DNA of 64,000 nucleotides from Candidatus Symbiopectobacterium endolongispinus (lineage in GTDB: Bacteria; Pseudomonadota; Gammaproteobacteria; Enterobacterales; Enterobacteriaceae): positions 434,001 to 498,000 of the forward strand of contig NZ_JAFJYB010000002.1 of the NCBI RefSeq assembly GCF_018777385.1, given 5' to 3'. Every line of letters begins with the position of its first letter. Position 1 is the first letter of the stretch. Of this stretch, positions 20,968-30,406 are shown in pieces. The notes under the pieces were generated by a model that ran no database searches, was not told the DNA's origin, and was given only the letters and a program-made list of their open reading frames with translations. Both the position numbers and the translations under genes were made by a program.

Positions 20968-21618
20968 ATGTTGCAGGTATATCTTGTTCGCCACGGTGAA
21001 ACGGGATGGGACGTGGCTCGGCGTATTCAGGGACAATCCGACAGCCCGTTGACCGCACAAGGCGAACAGCAGGCCTATCAGGTTGCGAACCGTGTTAAAA
21101 CGCTAGGCATCACGCATATCTTTACCAGCGATTTAGGGAGGACGCGCCGCACTACCGAGATTATTGCGCAGTCTTGCCACCACAGTGAAGTGGTTGAAGA
21201 CCCTAATTTGCGTGAGCTGAATATGGGCGTGCTGGAAATGCGTGACATAGACACGCTCAGTCCGCAGGAGGAAACCTGGCGCAAGCAACTGGTGGACGGT
21301 AGGCCAGATGGCCGCATTCCCAAAGGGGAATCCATGGCGGAGATGGCAATGCGTATGCATCAGGTGCTCGATCGCTGTCTGGCGCTGCCGCCTGGCAGTC
21401 GTCCGCTGCTGGTCAGTCATGGTATGGCCCTAGGCTGCTTGTTAAGCACCATACTTGGGCTGCCCGCCAGCGCGGAACGCCGTTTGCGGTTGCGTAACTG
21501 CTCGCTCTCCCGCATCGATTATCAGCAGAGCCCGTGGTTGGCGTCCGGTTGGGTCGTGGAAACCGCCGGGGATGTTTCTCATCTTGATACCCCGGCATTG
21601 GATGAACTCCAGCGTTAA
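20968..21618 (+). CDS. gpmB: Histidine phosphatase-superfamily protein GpmB/YtjC
   Basis: 216 residues with the phosphohistidine motif VRHGETGW (catalytic His in RHGE) near the N-terminus, the second His in PLLVSHGMALG and the proton-donor Glu in LRELNMGVLE. It is annotated as a probable phosphoglycerate mutase, but related proteins are broad-specificity sugar-phosphate phosphatases, so the true substrate is uncertain. The reading frame is intact and ends LDTPALDELQR, like E. coli. It is convergent with the dead rob gene. Confidence 0.9.
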   Translation: MLQVYLVRHGETGWDVARRIQGQSDSPLTAQGEQQAYQVANRVKTLGITHIFTSDLGRTRRTTEIIAQSCHHSEVVEDPNLRELNMGVLEMRDIDTLSPQEETWRKQLVDGRPDGRIPKGESMAEMAMRMHQVLDRCLALPPGSRPLLVSHGMALGCLLSTILGLPASAERRLRLRNCSLSRIDYQQSPWLASGWVVETAGDVSHLDTPALDELQR

Positions 21619-21630
21619 CGGTGTGCGCGC

Positions 21631-22473
21631 TTAGCGACGGATAGGGATCAGGTATTCGCAGCGGATCACTTTCGGTGGTCAGTCTTCTTTCGTCCCATTC
21701 GGGGTAAAACGCTCTGCGTCACAGCCATCGCGACGCGTCAGCTCGAAGGTGGGCAGACAGGTATCGTACAGGCTGATAATAAAATCCTGTAGCGCATCCG
21801 TGGGGCCTTCATATAACGAACAAAGCATACTCGCCGCCGGGGAGCGTAATCGGCTCGCCGGGGTGAACCCATTCAGGAACGTGCTCCGGCTCCACCGCAG
21901 TGGTATAGAGCACATCATGCTCGTCTTCTTTATCCTTGCTCGGACGGGCGTGGTGCAAGCCGTACAGCAAGGGGGGAATGCACTTGGCCTCGCCCAGATA
22001 CTGCCGCCAGAAGTGCACGCGCATTTCCGTGCGAAAATTACAGATCTGCTCCAGAGAACAGTTGCAGTTTTGCGTGACACCCACAAGTTGCGTATCTGGC
22101 AGTGTGACAAATTCGGGCTGCGGCAGCGTAAATTCATACAGGCGCAACGGAAGGCGAATACAATAGGTATTCCACTCTTCGGCACGGCGGTAAGAGGCTG
22201 GGGTCTGTGCAAACTGCTTTTTAAAAGCACGGGTGAACGTTTGCTCTGAATCGAAGCGGTATTGCAGCGCGATATCAAGGATCGGTCTGCCGGTCATACA
22301 CAGTGCCATCGCGGCTTTGGTCAACCGGCGTGCCCAGTGACATCTTTGAACATACGTTGCAGGTGCCATTTGGAGTAGCCGGCTTTTGCTGCCACGTTAT
22401 CCAGCGACAGTGGCTGGTCAAGATGGTTTTCCAGCCAATTGAGCAGGTCACGTATGATACTGGCTTGATCCAT
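21631..22473 (-). pseudogene. rob: Right-origin-binding AraC-family regulator Rob
   Basis: Rob (289 residues) is a MarA/SoxS-type activator with an N-terminal DNA-binding domain and a GyrI-like effector domain. The start MDQASIIRDLLNWLENHLDQP and the recognition-helix region SKWHLQRMFKDVTGHA are clear. Then about seven residues of the linker between the two helix-turn-helix subdomains are deleted (GHA joins directly to RRLTKAA) with a frame change near 22335. A second frameshift lies after EYALF near 21818. A TGA near 21679 precedes the last residues RCEYLIPIRR, which end at 21631. At least three lesions make it non-functional. Confidence 0.92.
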
Positions 22474-22681
22474 AGAACATCCTCGATAGAACACACAAAG
22501 CACGAAGCGCATAGAGATTAGGCATCATAGCAACTTTTTGCTGTTGTCATCGCTTAAGATTTTTGAATAATTTATACAAACAATCAGGTGAAATTTGCAT
22601 ACTTTAGCCCTATATCTAGTAGCGGCATCGTCAGCGGGGGAAAATCCCCTGTAACTTGTTTCCAGACAGAGAGAAATATCG

Positions 22682-23166
22682 ATGAAAAACGCATTAATCA
22701 TGGGAGCCTGTATGGCGCTGCTGAGCGTGGGCAGCGTCGCCAGGGCGGAACAGATTGGTTCTGTAGATACGGTTTTCAAACTGCTGGGGCCAGACCATAA
22801 AATTGTGGTGGAAGCCTTTGACGATCCTGACGTTGCGAACGTGACCTGCTATTTAAGCCGTGCTAAAACCGGCGGCATCAAAGGGGGGGGTTAGGTTTGG
22901 CAGAAAGATACCTCAGATGCTGCCATTTCCTGCCAGCAGGTTGGGTCGATTACGCTGTTGGATAAGATAAAGAAAAGTGATGATAGTGACACGGTGGTGT
23001 TCCAAAAGCGCACGTCACTGGTGTTCAAAAAACTTCAGGTGGTTCGTTTCTATGATGAGAAACGCAACGCCCTGGTCTACCTGACGTATTCCGATCGTTT
23101 GGTCGACGGCTCGCCAAAAACGCCTTGAGCGCGGTGCCAATCATTCCCTGGGGCAAGAGCGAGTAG
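22682..23166 (+). pseudogene. creA: CreA-family periplasmic protein
   Basis: CreA (about 157 residues) is a conserved exported protein of unclear role. The signal peptide ([16 protein letters not shown]) and the conserved [27 protein letters not shown] are present. The glycine run after GGIK has G8 where six would fit, followed by TAG 22892-22894 and an extra A; together these restore the frame but leave a stop. Later, an A5 run in SPKNA is one base short, giving TGA near 23126. The expected tail SAVPIIPWGKSE ends at TAG 23164-23166. creBCD, which follow in E. coli, are absent. Confidence 0.9.
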
Positions 23167-23202
23167 TGTCTTAGGAAATAATCGGTGCTGATATAGAAAA
23201 AA

Positions 23203-23457
23203 GGCCGAAACCAAAGGGTTTCGGCCTTTTTTAGTAACTGGCGGCGCGACGTTAATCTTCCAGATCGCCGCAGAAACAGTAGCCTTAACCATGAATGGTG
23301 GCGATGATTTCCGGCGTATCGGCTGTAGATTCGAAATGCTTACGAATGCGGCGAATCGTCACGTCCACGGTGCGGTCGTGCGGTTTCAGCTCGCGGCCGG
23401 TCATTTTCTTCAACAGTTCAGCACGGGTCTGAATCTTGCCGCGGTTTTCGCAGAAGT
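23203..23457 (-). repeat. Duplicated 3' end of arcA (left copy of the island-flanking direct repeat)
   Basis: This segment matches 31001-31255 over about 255 bp, with roughly seven differences counted by eye. It comprises the arcA terminator hairpin and the last 70 or so codons of arcA on the minus strand. The match stops abruptly after GCAGAAGT. One difference turns the Glu codon of HGEGYRF into TAA (23285-23287), so this copy is decaying while the right copy remains functional. With the right copy it brackets the RiPP island. Confidence 0.92.
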
Positions 23458-23763
23458 ACCTCTGTAGGCTAAAGGTGTTCCACCGCCGTCAATGGCATAA
23501 ATAATTCCGAAAAATAATTTTGAAATCAAATTTATGAGATTAATAAAATACCTCATAAATTATATTTTAATGTATGAAGTATTATATTCATTGAAAATTA
23601 AATTATTAATATTTTCATTAATTTAATGTTTATATATATCAAAAACAACAATCTCTTAAATATAATTTGACACATTGAAATATTCCGCGTTTATGTGACA
23701 TGGACGTAATGAGCACGAATGGAATGTGAATCACTAATCAACCACTTCATAGGACTTAAGATT
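23458..23763. other. AT-rich left end of the island with putative RiPP promoter
   Basis: No coding sequence is seen. An inverted repeat AATTTATGAG/CTCATAAATT lies at 23529-23561. A consensus -35 box TTGACA is at 23667-23672, followed after 17 bp by TTTATG, a weak -10 candidate (23690-23695). Together they would drive the precursor gene and the operon. Base composition drops sharply relative to the host genes from about 23500. Confidence 0.5.
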
Positions 23764-23906
23764 ATGCAACCACATTAAATCTCAGTATCAATGAAGAACT
23801 CTCTGAGGATTTAGCAGCATTTTTTGAGAAACAAGCACCGGAGTGTTATGGCGCTTCTTCAACGAGTCACAATTCTAATAATGATCTGATTACTTATGAT
23901 GACTAA
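23764..23906 (+). pseudogene. Putative RiPP precursor peptide, frameshifted at codon 2
   Basis: This is too short for routine gene calling. ATG 23764 has AGGA at 23752-ish upstream but meets TAA after four codons. One base off, an uninterrupted frame runs to TAA 23904-23906: ATTLNLSINEELSEDLAAFF, then EKQAPECYGASSTSHNSNN, then DLITYDD. If a single base is restored after ATG, the peptide is 47 residues. It has an acidic, helix-prone leader and a Cys/Ser/Thr/Asn-rich C-terminal core. Its position ahead of a stem-loop and a YcaO gene is the classic place of a RiPP precursor. No known precursor family is recognised. The frame fix is inference. Confidence 0.65.
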
Positions 23907-23929
23907 TTCTCCTATGTACTACTAGCCAT

Positions 23930-23960
23930 ACTGCTCTATGAAAATTTCATAGAGCAGTTT
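23930..23960 (+). terminator. Stem-loop between precursor and ycaO (partial terminator/attenuator)
   Basis: ACTGCTCTATGAAA and TTTCATAGAGCAGT are exact complements (14-bp arms, one base between), followed by TTATTAATT. Hairpins here are common in RiPP operons, where they keep precursor expression above that of the enzymes. The ycaO Shine-Dalgarno AGGAGGGG follows. Confidence 0.75.
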
Positions 23961-23979
23961 ATTAATTAGGAGGGGAGAA

Positions 23980-25225
23980 ATGTACAGGTTAAGTTCAAGT
24001 ATCCGAGTCCGACCTACTGACGAGTCGCTCATATTAGCACGAAAAGTCTCGAGAGAGATGGGGATCACTCGTGTAACTGATATCACTTGGTTGGATAAAA
24101 TAGGTATTCCCGTATTTTCGGGTATCCGGCCATATGCGGCTCAAGGTTCATTAAATGTGCACAATGGTAAAGGACTCAGACCATCCGAAGCAAAAATTGG
24201 TGCTTATATGGAGTCTATTGAATTTTCTCTGGCAGAAAGCAAAAAACACCAACACAACATTAAAAAATATTCGATTAAAGATGTTCAAGCTGCATTGCCT
24301 CCTGGACTCCCGTTCTCATCTTTTGGTGCTAAATTGGTGGTAAAGTTTTCGCCGGACGATGAGATTTATTGTGTTGTGGCTACAGATATTATCAGTGGTT
24401 CTGAATCTTTAATACCCGCCGAGCTTATTTTTCATCCGGTGAATTTGGTTGGGCAACGATCATTTTTTGGTGGGACCACGACAAACGGATTATATTCTGG
24501 AAATTCAAAGTTAGAGGCTATAATACATGGTGTGTGTGAGGTCCTTGAATGAGATGTAAAATCTTTTAACATTATTAACGATACTTCTGCGCTAGTTGAT
24601 GAAAATACCGAACCAGAATCCATACAGGTGCTACGAAAAAAAAATAGAAGATGCTGGTCTTATTTTGTCACTAAGAAAAACGAATAACGAGTTTACTATA
24701 CCTTATTATTCAGCCTTTGTTTTAGAAAATGATGAGCGAAGTGCTATTTCGATAGTAGATGGCTATGGCCTACACCCAATAGCTGAAATCGCTGCAACCA
24801 GAGCTGTTACCGAAGCAGCACAAAGCAGGTTGACACATATTCATGGAGGAAGGAATGATATTGTTAAACGTATTAATTTTTATCAAGACAATCCCGGCTT
24901 TGATGAATCTAAAGTGATGAAATCGGTCAGGCAAAAAATAACGAGCAATTCCCGCATGACAGATTTTTATGTTCCGAATGAACAAGCTTTATTGCCTGAG
25001 TCAATCGAAGCACTGTGGGGATTGATTAAAGGGAAAATGGCTTCGTCAGGACTTCATCATTGCTTTGTTTATGTTCTAAGTCCAGACGATTTTCCATTTT
25101 TCGTGTTACGTGTAGTAATCCCCTTTGCCGAGTTTATTGATATCGAAATGAAAAGAGTTGGTCATCGATTTATTAATCGATTCCAAAATAACAAAAAATC
25201 AGAATTAGGTATAAATTATGTGTAA
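23980..25225 (+). pseudogene. YcaO-domain protein (RiPP backbone-modifying enzyme)
   Basis: YcaO enzymes use ATP to activate peptide amides, making azolines or, with TfuA, thioamides. The start is ATG 23980 after a strong AGGAGGGGAG. Recognisable family parts: TRVTDITWLDKIGIPVFSGIRP; the ATP/Mg region GKGLRPSEAKIGAYMESIEF; the HGVCEVLERD helix; and the C-terminal FPFFVLRVVIPFAEFI. Two lesions: TGA at 24550-24552 replaces the Arg of LERD, and an A9 run at 24636-24644 is one base too long. The stop is TAA 25223-25225, overlapping the tfuA start. The lack of an E1-like cyclodehydratase partner and the adjacent tfuA favour thioamidation. Confidence 0.9.
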
Positions 25226-25875
25226 TGAAAGAATGTTTCTGTTTATCGGGCCGACTTCATTTGGAATGTCACTTTCCGAGGTACTCCCTTCTGAAACCAT
25301 GGTACTTCCTTCTGTGCGAAGAGGTGATATTCAATCTCTGATTGAAAAAGAAAAGGCATCTACAGTGGTTATTGTTGATGGTACCTACCACACATATCCA
25401 GCAGTTTCACACGTTGAAATTAAAAATGCACTACAGAATAACTGGAAAGTATGGGGATTGAGTTCGATGGGAGCGATTCGTGCAGCATAGATGCACTAGT
25501 TAGGCATGCAAGGCTATGGAACGGTATTTAAGCGCTATATTGATGACGAAGATTTACCTGATGATTATGTAGCGCTGGTACATGGTTCAGATTCACCTTG
25601 GTTGCCAATAAGTGAACCTCTAATTCACATTGATTTTTTATTACAACATGCTTTGCGTGAGTCAATCATACCTCCCGAGCTATACCAAGTTTTAATAGAT
25701 GGCTTAACGAATATGTGGTTTGGTCACCGAACCATAAAATACATAAAGGAAAAATCACTGTTTTTTTGATGGACATAATCATCAGCTAAGTAATATGCTG
25801 AATGAAATTGAAAAGTATCGAATAAAGAGTTTCGATGTTATTAATTTTTTCCATGAAAAACCATTTTTACAATAA
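25218..25875 (+). pseudogene. TfuA-like protein (YcaO partner)
   Basis: TfuA-like proteins accompany YcaO in thioamide-forming systems (thioviridamide-type RiPPs, methyl-coenzyme M reductase) and are thought to help sulfur delivery or allosteric activation. The N-terminus FLFIGPTSFGMSL, the middle VVIVDGTYHTYPAVSHVEIKNAL and GLSSMGAIRAA are diagnostic. Two in-frame TAG codons follow (25488-25490 and 25497-25499) where relatives read ALRAAELHxxGM. A T7 run at 25771-25777 is one base too long; the corrected tail ends at TAA 25873-25875. ATG 25218 overlaps the end of ycaO by 8 bp, so the two were translationally coupled. Confidence 0.88.
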
Positions 25876-25886
25876 CAGAGGTCAAT

Positions 25887-26651
25887 ATGGAAACAGAAAA
25901 TATTAATGTAATCAATATGGTAAATGGTGCGTCATTACTTTCAGAGGGGTTTGATGCACAGGTACTTGTGAACCTCGTTGCGCATTATCGACATGTGAAG
26001 TTTTGTCATTATGATAATATATCACATTATCTTTACCCAGAAAAAATAGAGCAACTTTATCGCCATAAAAACCTCTCTCTTGGCATAGAGTATCCTGAAG
26101 AATCTCAAATGGAAGATAATGAACATCAATCTGTTAAAAAAGCCATCCAGCACATTCAAGATATCATGCCTGAATGGCAAATATACTTTGCGTTACCAGT
26201 GATTTTCAAGAAAATAAACCATAATAAAAATATGGTGAGCTTGACAAATCATCACATCCCTTAAACTATATTTTTAGGTGCGAAAGCCTTTAAATCAGAA
26301 GCATGGCTTGAGGAAGTAATTATTCATGAGATGGCACACATCTGGTTAGGTTTACTCTGCGAGATCGACAGCTTTCACGACTGTTCATCAAGCAATAAAT
26401 ACACTTTACCCTCTGGTACCAAAGATAAAGATGCTTGAGGTGTTATATTTGCTTCACACTTTTCTGCTTGTGTTATTAAGGTTCTTAATCGAAAGCGTCT
26501 TCGCGAGGATCTTCTTCCCGAAGATGAGGAGCGTTTGAAATGGTTACAACAGTATTTTTCAGGTTGCATGGCCCAACTATCAAAAATGAATGAGCTAAAA
26601 AAAATCGGACACCATATCGTAAATATTATGGAGGAAACACATTATGGTTAA
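25887..26651 (+). pseudogene. HExxH-motif protein, putative iron/2-oxoglutarate peptide beta-hydroxylase
   Basis: The corrected translation contains EVIIHEMAHIWLG (HExxH) and, about 30 residues on, YTLPSGTKDKDA-x-GVIFASHFSACVIKVL. This layout resembles the HExxH peptide-modification family seen in RiPP clusters (TIGR04267-like), some members of which are described as Fe/2OG peptide beta-hydroxylases. An ordinary zinc protease is the alternative. Lesions: a frameshift at an A run near 26225 (first frame ends 26264) and TGA at about 26436-26438, probably an Arg codon. The corrected end is TAA 26649-26651, overlapping the next gene by 8 bp, so it belongs to the operon. Confidence 0.68.
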
Positions 26652-26907
26652 AGTATCGTTACCACGGCAATTCATGAGTTACACTGACCTTATTGGTGAT
26701 TTTGAAAGCCAAGGTACTACTATTCAATCGGTACTGGGTGAGTTAGTAGATACATATCCTTTTCTAAAAGTTCAGCTATATAATAATGATAGAGCATTAA
26801 GGAATTTTGTTAATTTATTTGTTAATGAACAAATGGAAGTCAATCTTAGTGCATCTATCCCATCCTGTTCACGGATTAAAATCATTGTTGCTGTTGCAGG
26901 AGGTTGA
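26644..26907 (+). CDS. MoaD/ThiS-like sulfur carrier protein ending in Gly-Gly
   Basis: 87 residues with a ubiquitin-like pattern: VKVSLPRQFMSYT, TTIQSVLGELVDTYP, RNFVNLFVNEQ, and the C-terminus IKIIVAVAGG. The terminal Gly-Gly is the hallmark of MoaD/ThiS/QbsE carriers, whose C-terminus is adenylated by an E1-like enzyme and converted to a thiocarboxylate sulfur donor. The very next gene encodes that E1-like enzyme fused to a rhodanese, one base after this stop. This is the only gene of the island with an intact frame; being the shortest enzyme gene, it may simply have escaped. It should not be confused with host MoaD or ThiS, which lie in the moa and thi operons. Confidence 0.85.
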   Translation: MVKVSLPRQFMSYTDLIGDFESQGTTIQSVLGELVDTYPFLKVQLYNNDRALRNFVNLFVNEQMEVNLSASIPSCSRIKIIVAVAGG

Positions 26908-26908
26908 C

Positions 26909-28021
26909 ATGACGCATCTAAATATTGATGAAAAATCCTATTATTTAAGGCATTTTTCATTGCCTGGGTTTGATGAGAATACACAGCTGAAACTTAAAAA
27001 CTCCAGTGTTCTCGTAATCGGCTGTGGTGGTCTCGGGGTACTCTGTTTACTCTACCTTGCTGGCTCGGGAATAGGGCGAATTGGCATTGTTGACCGTGAT
27101 GTGATAAGTGCAGGCAATCTACCCCGCCAGGTGCTCTTTGATTACAAAGATATCGGCGAGAGCAAAGTTAAAAATGCATGTCAACGGATCACAGCACTAA
27201 ATCCTTTCATAAAAATTGATGGGCACCAATTGTTTATTAGGGAGCATAACGCCAGAGAGATTTTACGTTGCTATGACATCGTAGTCGACTGTACAGACAA
27301 TTTTGACACAAAATATCTGCTTAACGATATCTGCGAAGGACTGCATAAACCTTTAGTCTATGCCTCGATTTTTCAGTATGAAGGGCAACTGGCCGTTTTT
27401 CATTATGGCAACAAATTCGGCTATACAATAAGTTATTGAGACCTGTTTCCTGCTCCCCCGCAACCTGAATTCAGAGAAAACTGTAGCGACGCAGGGGTAC
27501 TTGGTGTGTTGCCCGGTATTCTTGGCACGATGCAGGCAGGCGAAGTGATAAAGATCGTCACTGGCATTGGCCAAGTGCTATGTGACAAGATAATGACTTA
27601 CGACTCACTTAGTAATCGGTCATCTTTGTTGAAGCTTGCAAAGCGAATTCCTATCAGCCTTGAAGTAGCCGAACGAGAAACTGATGCGATGGACCACGTT
27701 AATCCGGCTAAACTTCTTTTGATGAAAGAACGTGATCCTGGTTTGCTTTTGCTCGATATAAGAGAAAAATCCGAGCGCGAAATAATTTCTATAGGTGGTA
27801 TTCATATTTCCCTGCGGGAATTACCCGATCGCCTTGGAGAACTTCCACGAGAAAAACAAATGGTCTGCTACTGCAAATCAGGCGGACGCAGTAAACGTGC
27901 TGTAATGTTTCTAAAAGATCAGAATTTTAGCAATATATGCAACCTTACTGGAGGTGTTATGGGATTTACAAATAGTGAAAAAGAATTTCTGCAAAACATG
28001 GATTGGAATAATGAAATTTAA
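26909..28021 (+). pseudogene. E1-like sulfur-carrier activating enzyme with C-terminal rhodanese domain (MoeB/ThiF-rhodanese)
   Basis: The N-terminal 250 residues carry the adenylation fold: the ATP site VIGCGGLGVLCLLYLAG, the acidic IVDRD, NLPRQ, VVDCTDNFDTKYLLND and GVLGVLPGILGTMQAGEVIK. The C-terminal about 100 residues form a rhodanese with LLLDIREKSEREI and the active-site loop CKSGGRS. The role would be to adenylate the Gly-Gly end of the 26644 protein and transfer sulfur from the rhodanese persulfide. The zinc-knuckle cysteines of MoeB are not all seen. TGA 27437-27439 interrupts the frame before DLFPAPP (Arg in relatives). The start is ATG 26909 after AGGAGG. Confidence 0.9.
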
Positions 28022-29287
28022 AACATTTGGTTTATGTTTTTTTCTTCTCCAGACGGGGACATCACTAGGCCTGCTGTCTGGTCACATTTTCAGACTAGCA
28101 ATAGCTTGGTGGTGTCTTAAAGAAACACAATCCGCAGCAGTATTTTCGTATGTTATAGCGCTTTCAGTCGCTGCTGAAATATATTTTAAGCCATTTTTAT
28201 CTTTTTTTGGTGATTTTTTAACAGTATTAAATTTATCATTTTTTGTCATGCAACAATACTGACGATAGTTATCTCTTTAAGTGATACGAGTGAGGTTGAA
28301 TATTTTAATTTGATAGCTATTACTATTGGGATCATTATCATCAGTGCAGTTATTTCTGTCCGCGAGCCAACTATTATGGGGCTGATCCCAGACGTTGTCC
28401 CCGAAGGAAAGGTAACTCAAGCCATATCAAATAAGACTGTAGTTAATTCTATAATGATGTTGTTGGGGCCTGTGCTCGCTACTCTGATGATTTCTATATT
28501 TTCGACAAAGTACGCATTTTATATTTCTACTGTATTACTTGTTTTATCCTGTTTTACATTTATTCTATTATTGCGAAATTATTGTGTATCATCTCATCGC
28601 CCCACATCAAACAAATCATGGTTTTCTAATACGAAAGAAGCATTCACCTTAATTTTTAATGTTAGAACGGAACTCTATATTGCGCTAATCTGTGCAATAA
28701 TCAACTTCGTTATGTTTTCCTTTTGTTCCCTATTGGATAAATTCCAAGTTGAAACTTTCAGCTCCTTATCTCGGTGCATTTGAGTTTTCTTTTGCATTAG
28801 GACTCATTATGGGTAGTCTTTATATAAATGATTTATTAAATAGATTGATAGGTCGTTTATATAATGTTTCTTTTGGCTTTTTTTGCTTGGTAGCTGTATT
28901 ATGGCAATTGTCGCTACTAGCAATATTTATTTTTCCATTTTGTTAGCTTTCTTTTGTGGCATGGCATTCATTTTTATAAATGTTAATCTCAGTACGCTGC
29001 GCTCTGCAGCAACACCACGGGATTATCGTACAAGAATGAGCGCAATGGCGGTGTTTCTATCTAGTATTGCTAATCCATTTGGTGCAGCTATTGCTGGCTG
29101 GTACATCAATTGGTTGGGGGTTATTCCTTTCACACTTGGTTCTGGCTTGATAGTGATTTTGATTTCGCCCATCATTTTATGTTCTTTACACCTCAGAAAA
29201 GCCCTCTCATTGAATGAGTTCGAGATGAGCGGATACTATGAAAAAACTTATCCGGAAGCATTTTATAAGGGAAGTGAAAATGGATAA
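28011..29287 (+). pseudogene. MFS transporter, probable peptide exporter of the RiPP cluster
   Basis: About 420 residues of alternating hydrophobic helices, of the major facilitator superfamily with an EntS/MFS_3-like look: VREPTIMGLIPDVVPEGKVTQAISNKTVVNSIMMLLGP in the middle, and STLRSAATPRDYRTRMSAM with ANPFGAAIAGWYI near the end. At least three frameshifts are present (near 28250, 28745 and 28930). The start ATG 28011 overlaps the end of the E1-rhodanese gene, and the stop overlaps the next start by 8 bp. Export of the mature peptide is the likely job, inferred from context. Confidence 0.82.
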
Positions 29288-30352
29288 AAGCCCCGCAAAG
29301 ACAACTCTAGAATTATTTTTTGGAGTCGAAAATTATCAAAATTTACTTGATAGTATTAGCAGTAATACGTTTTATAAATGCCAGTTGCAAAATGTTGTAT
29401 CGGAACTACTTACTCTGCCGGAATTTCAAAATATTATCAATACCCGGCGACTCCCTTTTCCTCGCTGTCGCCTGGTCCGGTCTGGAAATCCCTTATCCCC
29501 TGTTGATTATAACGAGCGTTGTCATTCTGCATTAGGTGAAGGTATTATAAAGTTAGTTTCTGAAAGAGTAATGCAGGAGTTGAGTAATGGTGCAACCCTT
29601 GTTGTGGATTTTACAGAAGACTTATCTCTTAAGATCCGTAGTATCGCCGAAGCACTGTCCACTGAGTTTCAAGAGAAAACAGGGGCGACAGTATTCTTCA
29701 GTATTGGCCATGATAAAGGATTTACAACGCATTGGGATAACAGTAATACGCTTGTTTTTCAGTTAAGCGGAAGAAAAAAATGGAATGTATTTACCACAAC
29801 ACTTCCTTTCCCTGTCGATGAAAACAAGAAAAACATGAAACCCCCCTCAATGCGAACCTATGGAAAATTTCATTCTCAATGAAAATGATTTTATTTATTT
29901 GCCACGTGGATACTGGCATGCCCCAGAACCTTGCAACTCACACTCTTTACATATTTCATTCGCCTTCAGAAGGCGCAATGGGGTAGATTTTATGAAATCG
30001 TTACTTCCTTTTCTTTCTGAGTATACGCCATTCAGAGAGGACATAAATAAGCAAGAAAACGATGAAGAGAAAAAACATTATATAGAACAATTAAAATCAC
30101 CGTTTGATCATATCATAACTACTGAAAATCTTGATTTTTTCCTAATTAACTCCGGGCAGCGAAAGTTTATACGTAGTGATATCTCTTTAGATAAACTTTT
30201 AATGGAGAAATACGACAGGCGTTAACTCCTTTGGCAGAACTATTGATACCGTTATTGAAAATATAGATCGGGAAAATGGGAATAATTTGATACGATATTC
30301 TTTCGGGTTTGTAAAAATTATTCTATCTAGACAGCGGTTTGTTAAAAAATAG
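29280..30352 (+). pseudogene. JmjC/cupin_4-type 2-oxoglutarate oxygenase
   Basis: The conserved iron site reads THWDNSNTLVFQLSGRKKWNVF (H-x-D, then the lysine/tryptophan strand). The distal His lies in LPRGYWHAPEPCNSHSLHISFAF, the layout of RoxA/MINA-type JmjC hydroxylases. Such enzymes hydroxylate ribosomal proteins, and relatives occur in RiPP clusters. Here it would act on the precursor or tailor the peptide. Frameshifts are present near 29855 (first frame ends 29880-29882) and near 30217; the corrected tail (GVNSFGRTIDTVIENIDRE, then RQRFVKK) ends at TAG 30350-30352. The start ATG 29280 overlaps the MFS stop. Confidence 0.8.
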
Positions 30353-30406
30353 ACCAGATCACGGCTTCACCTTACCTCCGAAATCAGATGTCAGGCGAAT
30401 GCAACA

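Noticed and set aside
25887-26651. HExxH protein as a leader peptidase for the RiPP
   Set aside because: Not fully excluded, but the conserved context after the motif (YTLPSGTKDKDA, GVIFASHF) fits the HExxH peptide-modification family better than known zinc peptidases.
26644-26907. Naming the Gly-Gly protein moaD or thiS
   Set aside because: It is too distant from both, and its operon context is a RiPP cluster, so a housekeeping symbol would mislead.
24550-28021. In-frame TGA codons in ycaO, the HExxH gene and the E1-rhodanese gene as recoded selenocysteine or Trp
   Set aside because: Relatives appear to have Arg at these positions (CGA to TGA is one transition), TAG stops occur in the neighbouring tfuA, and frameshifts occur in the same genes; ordinary decay explains all of them.
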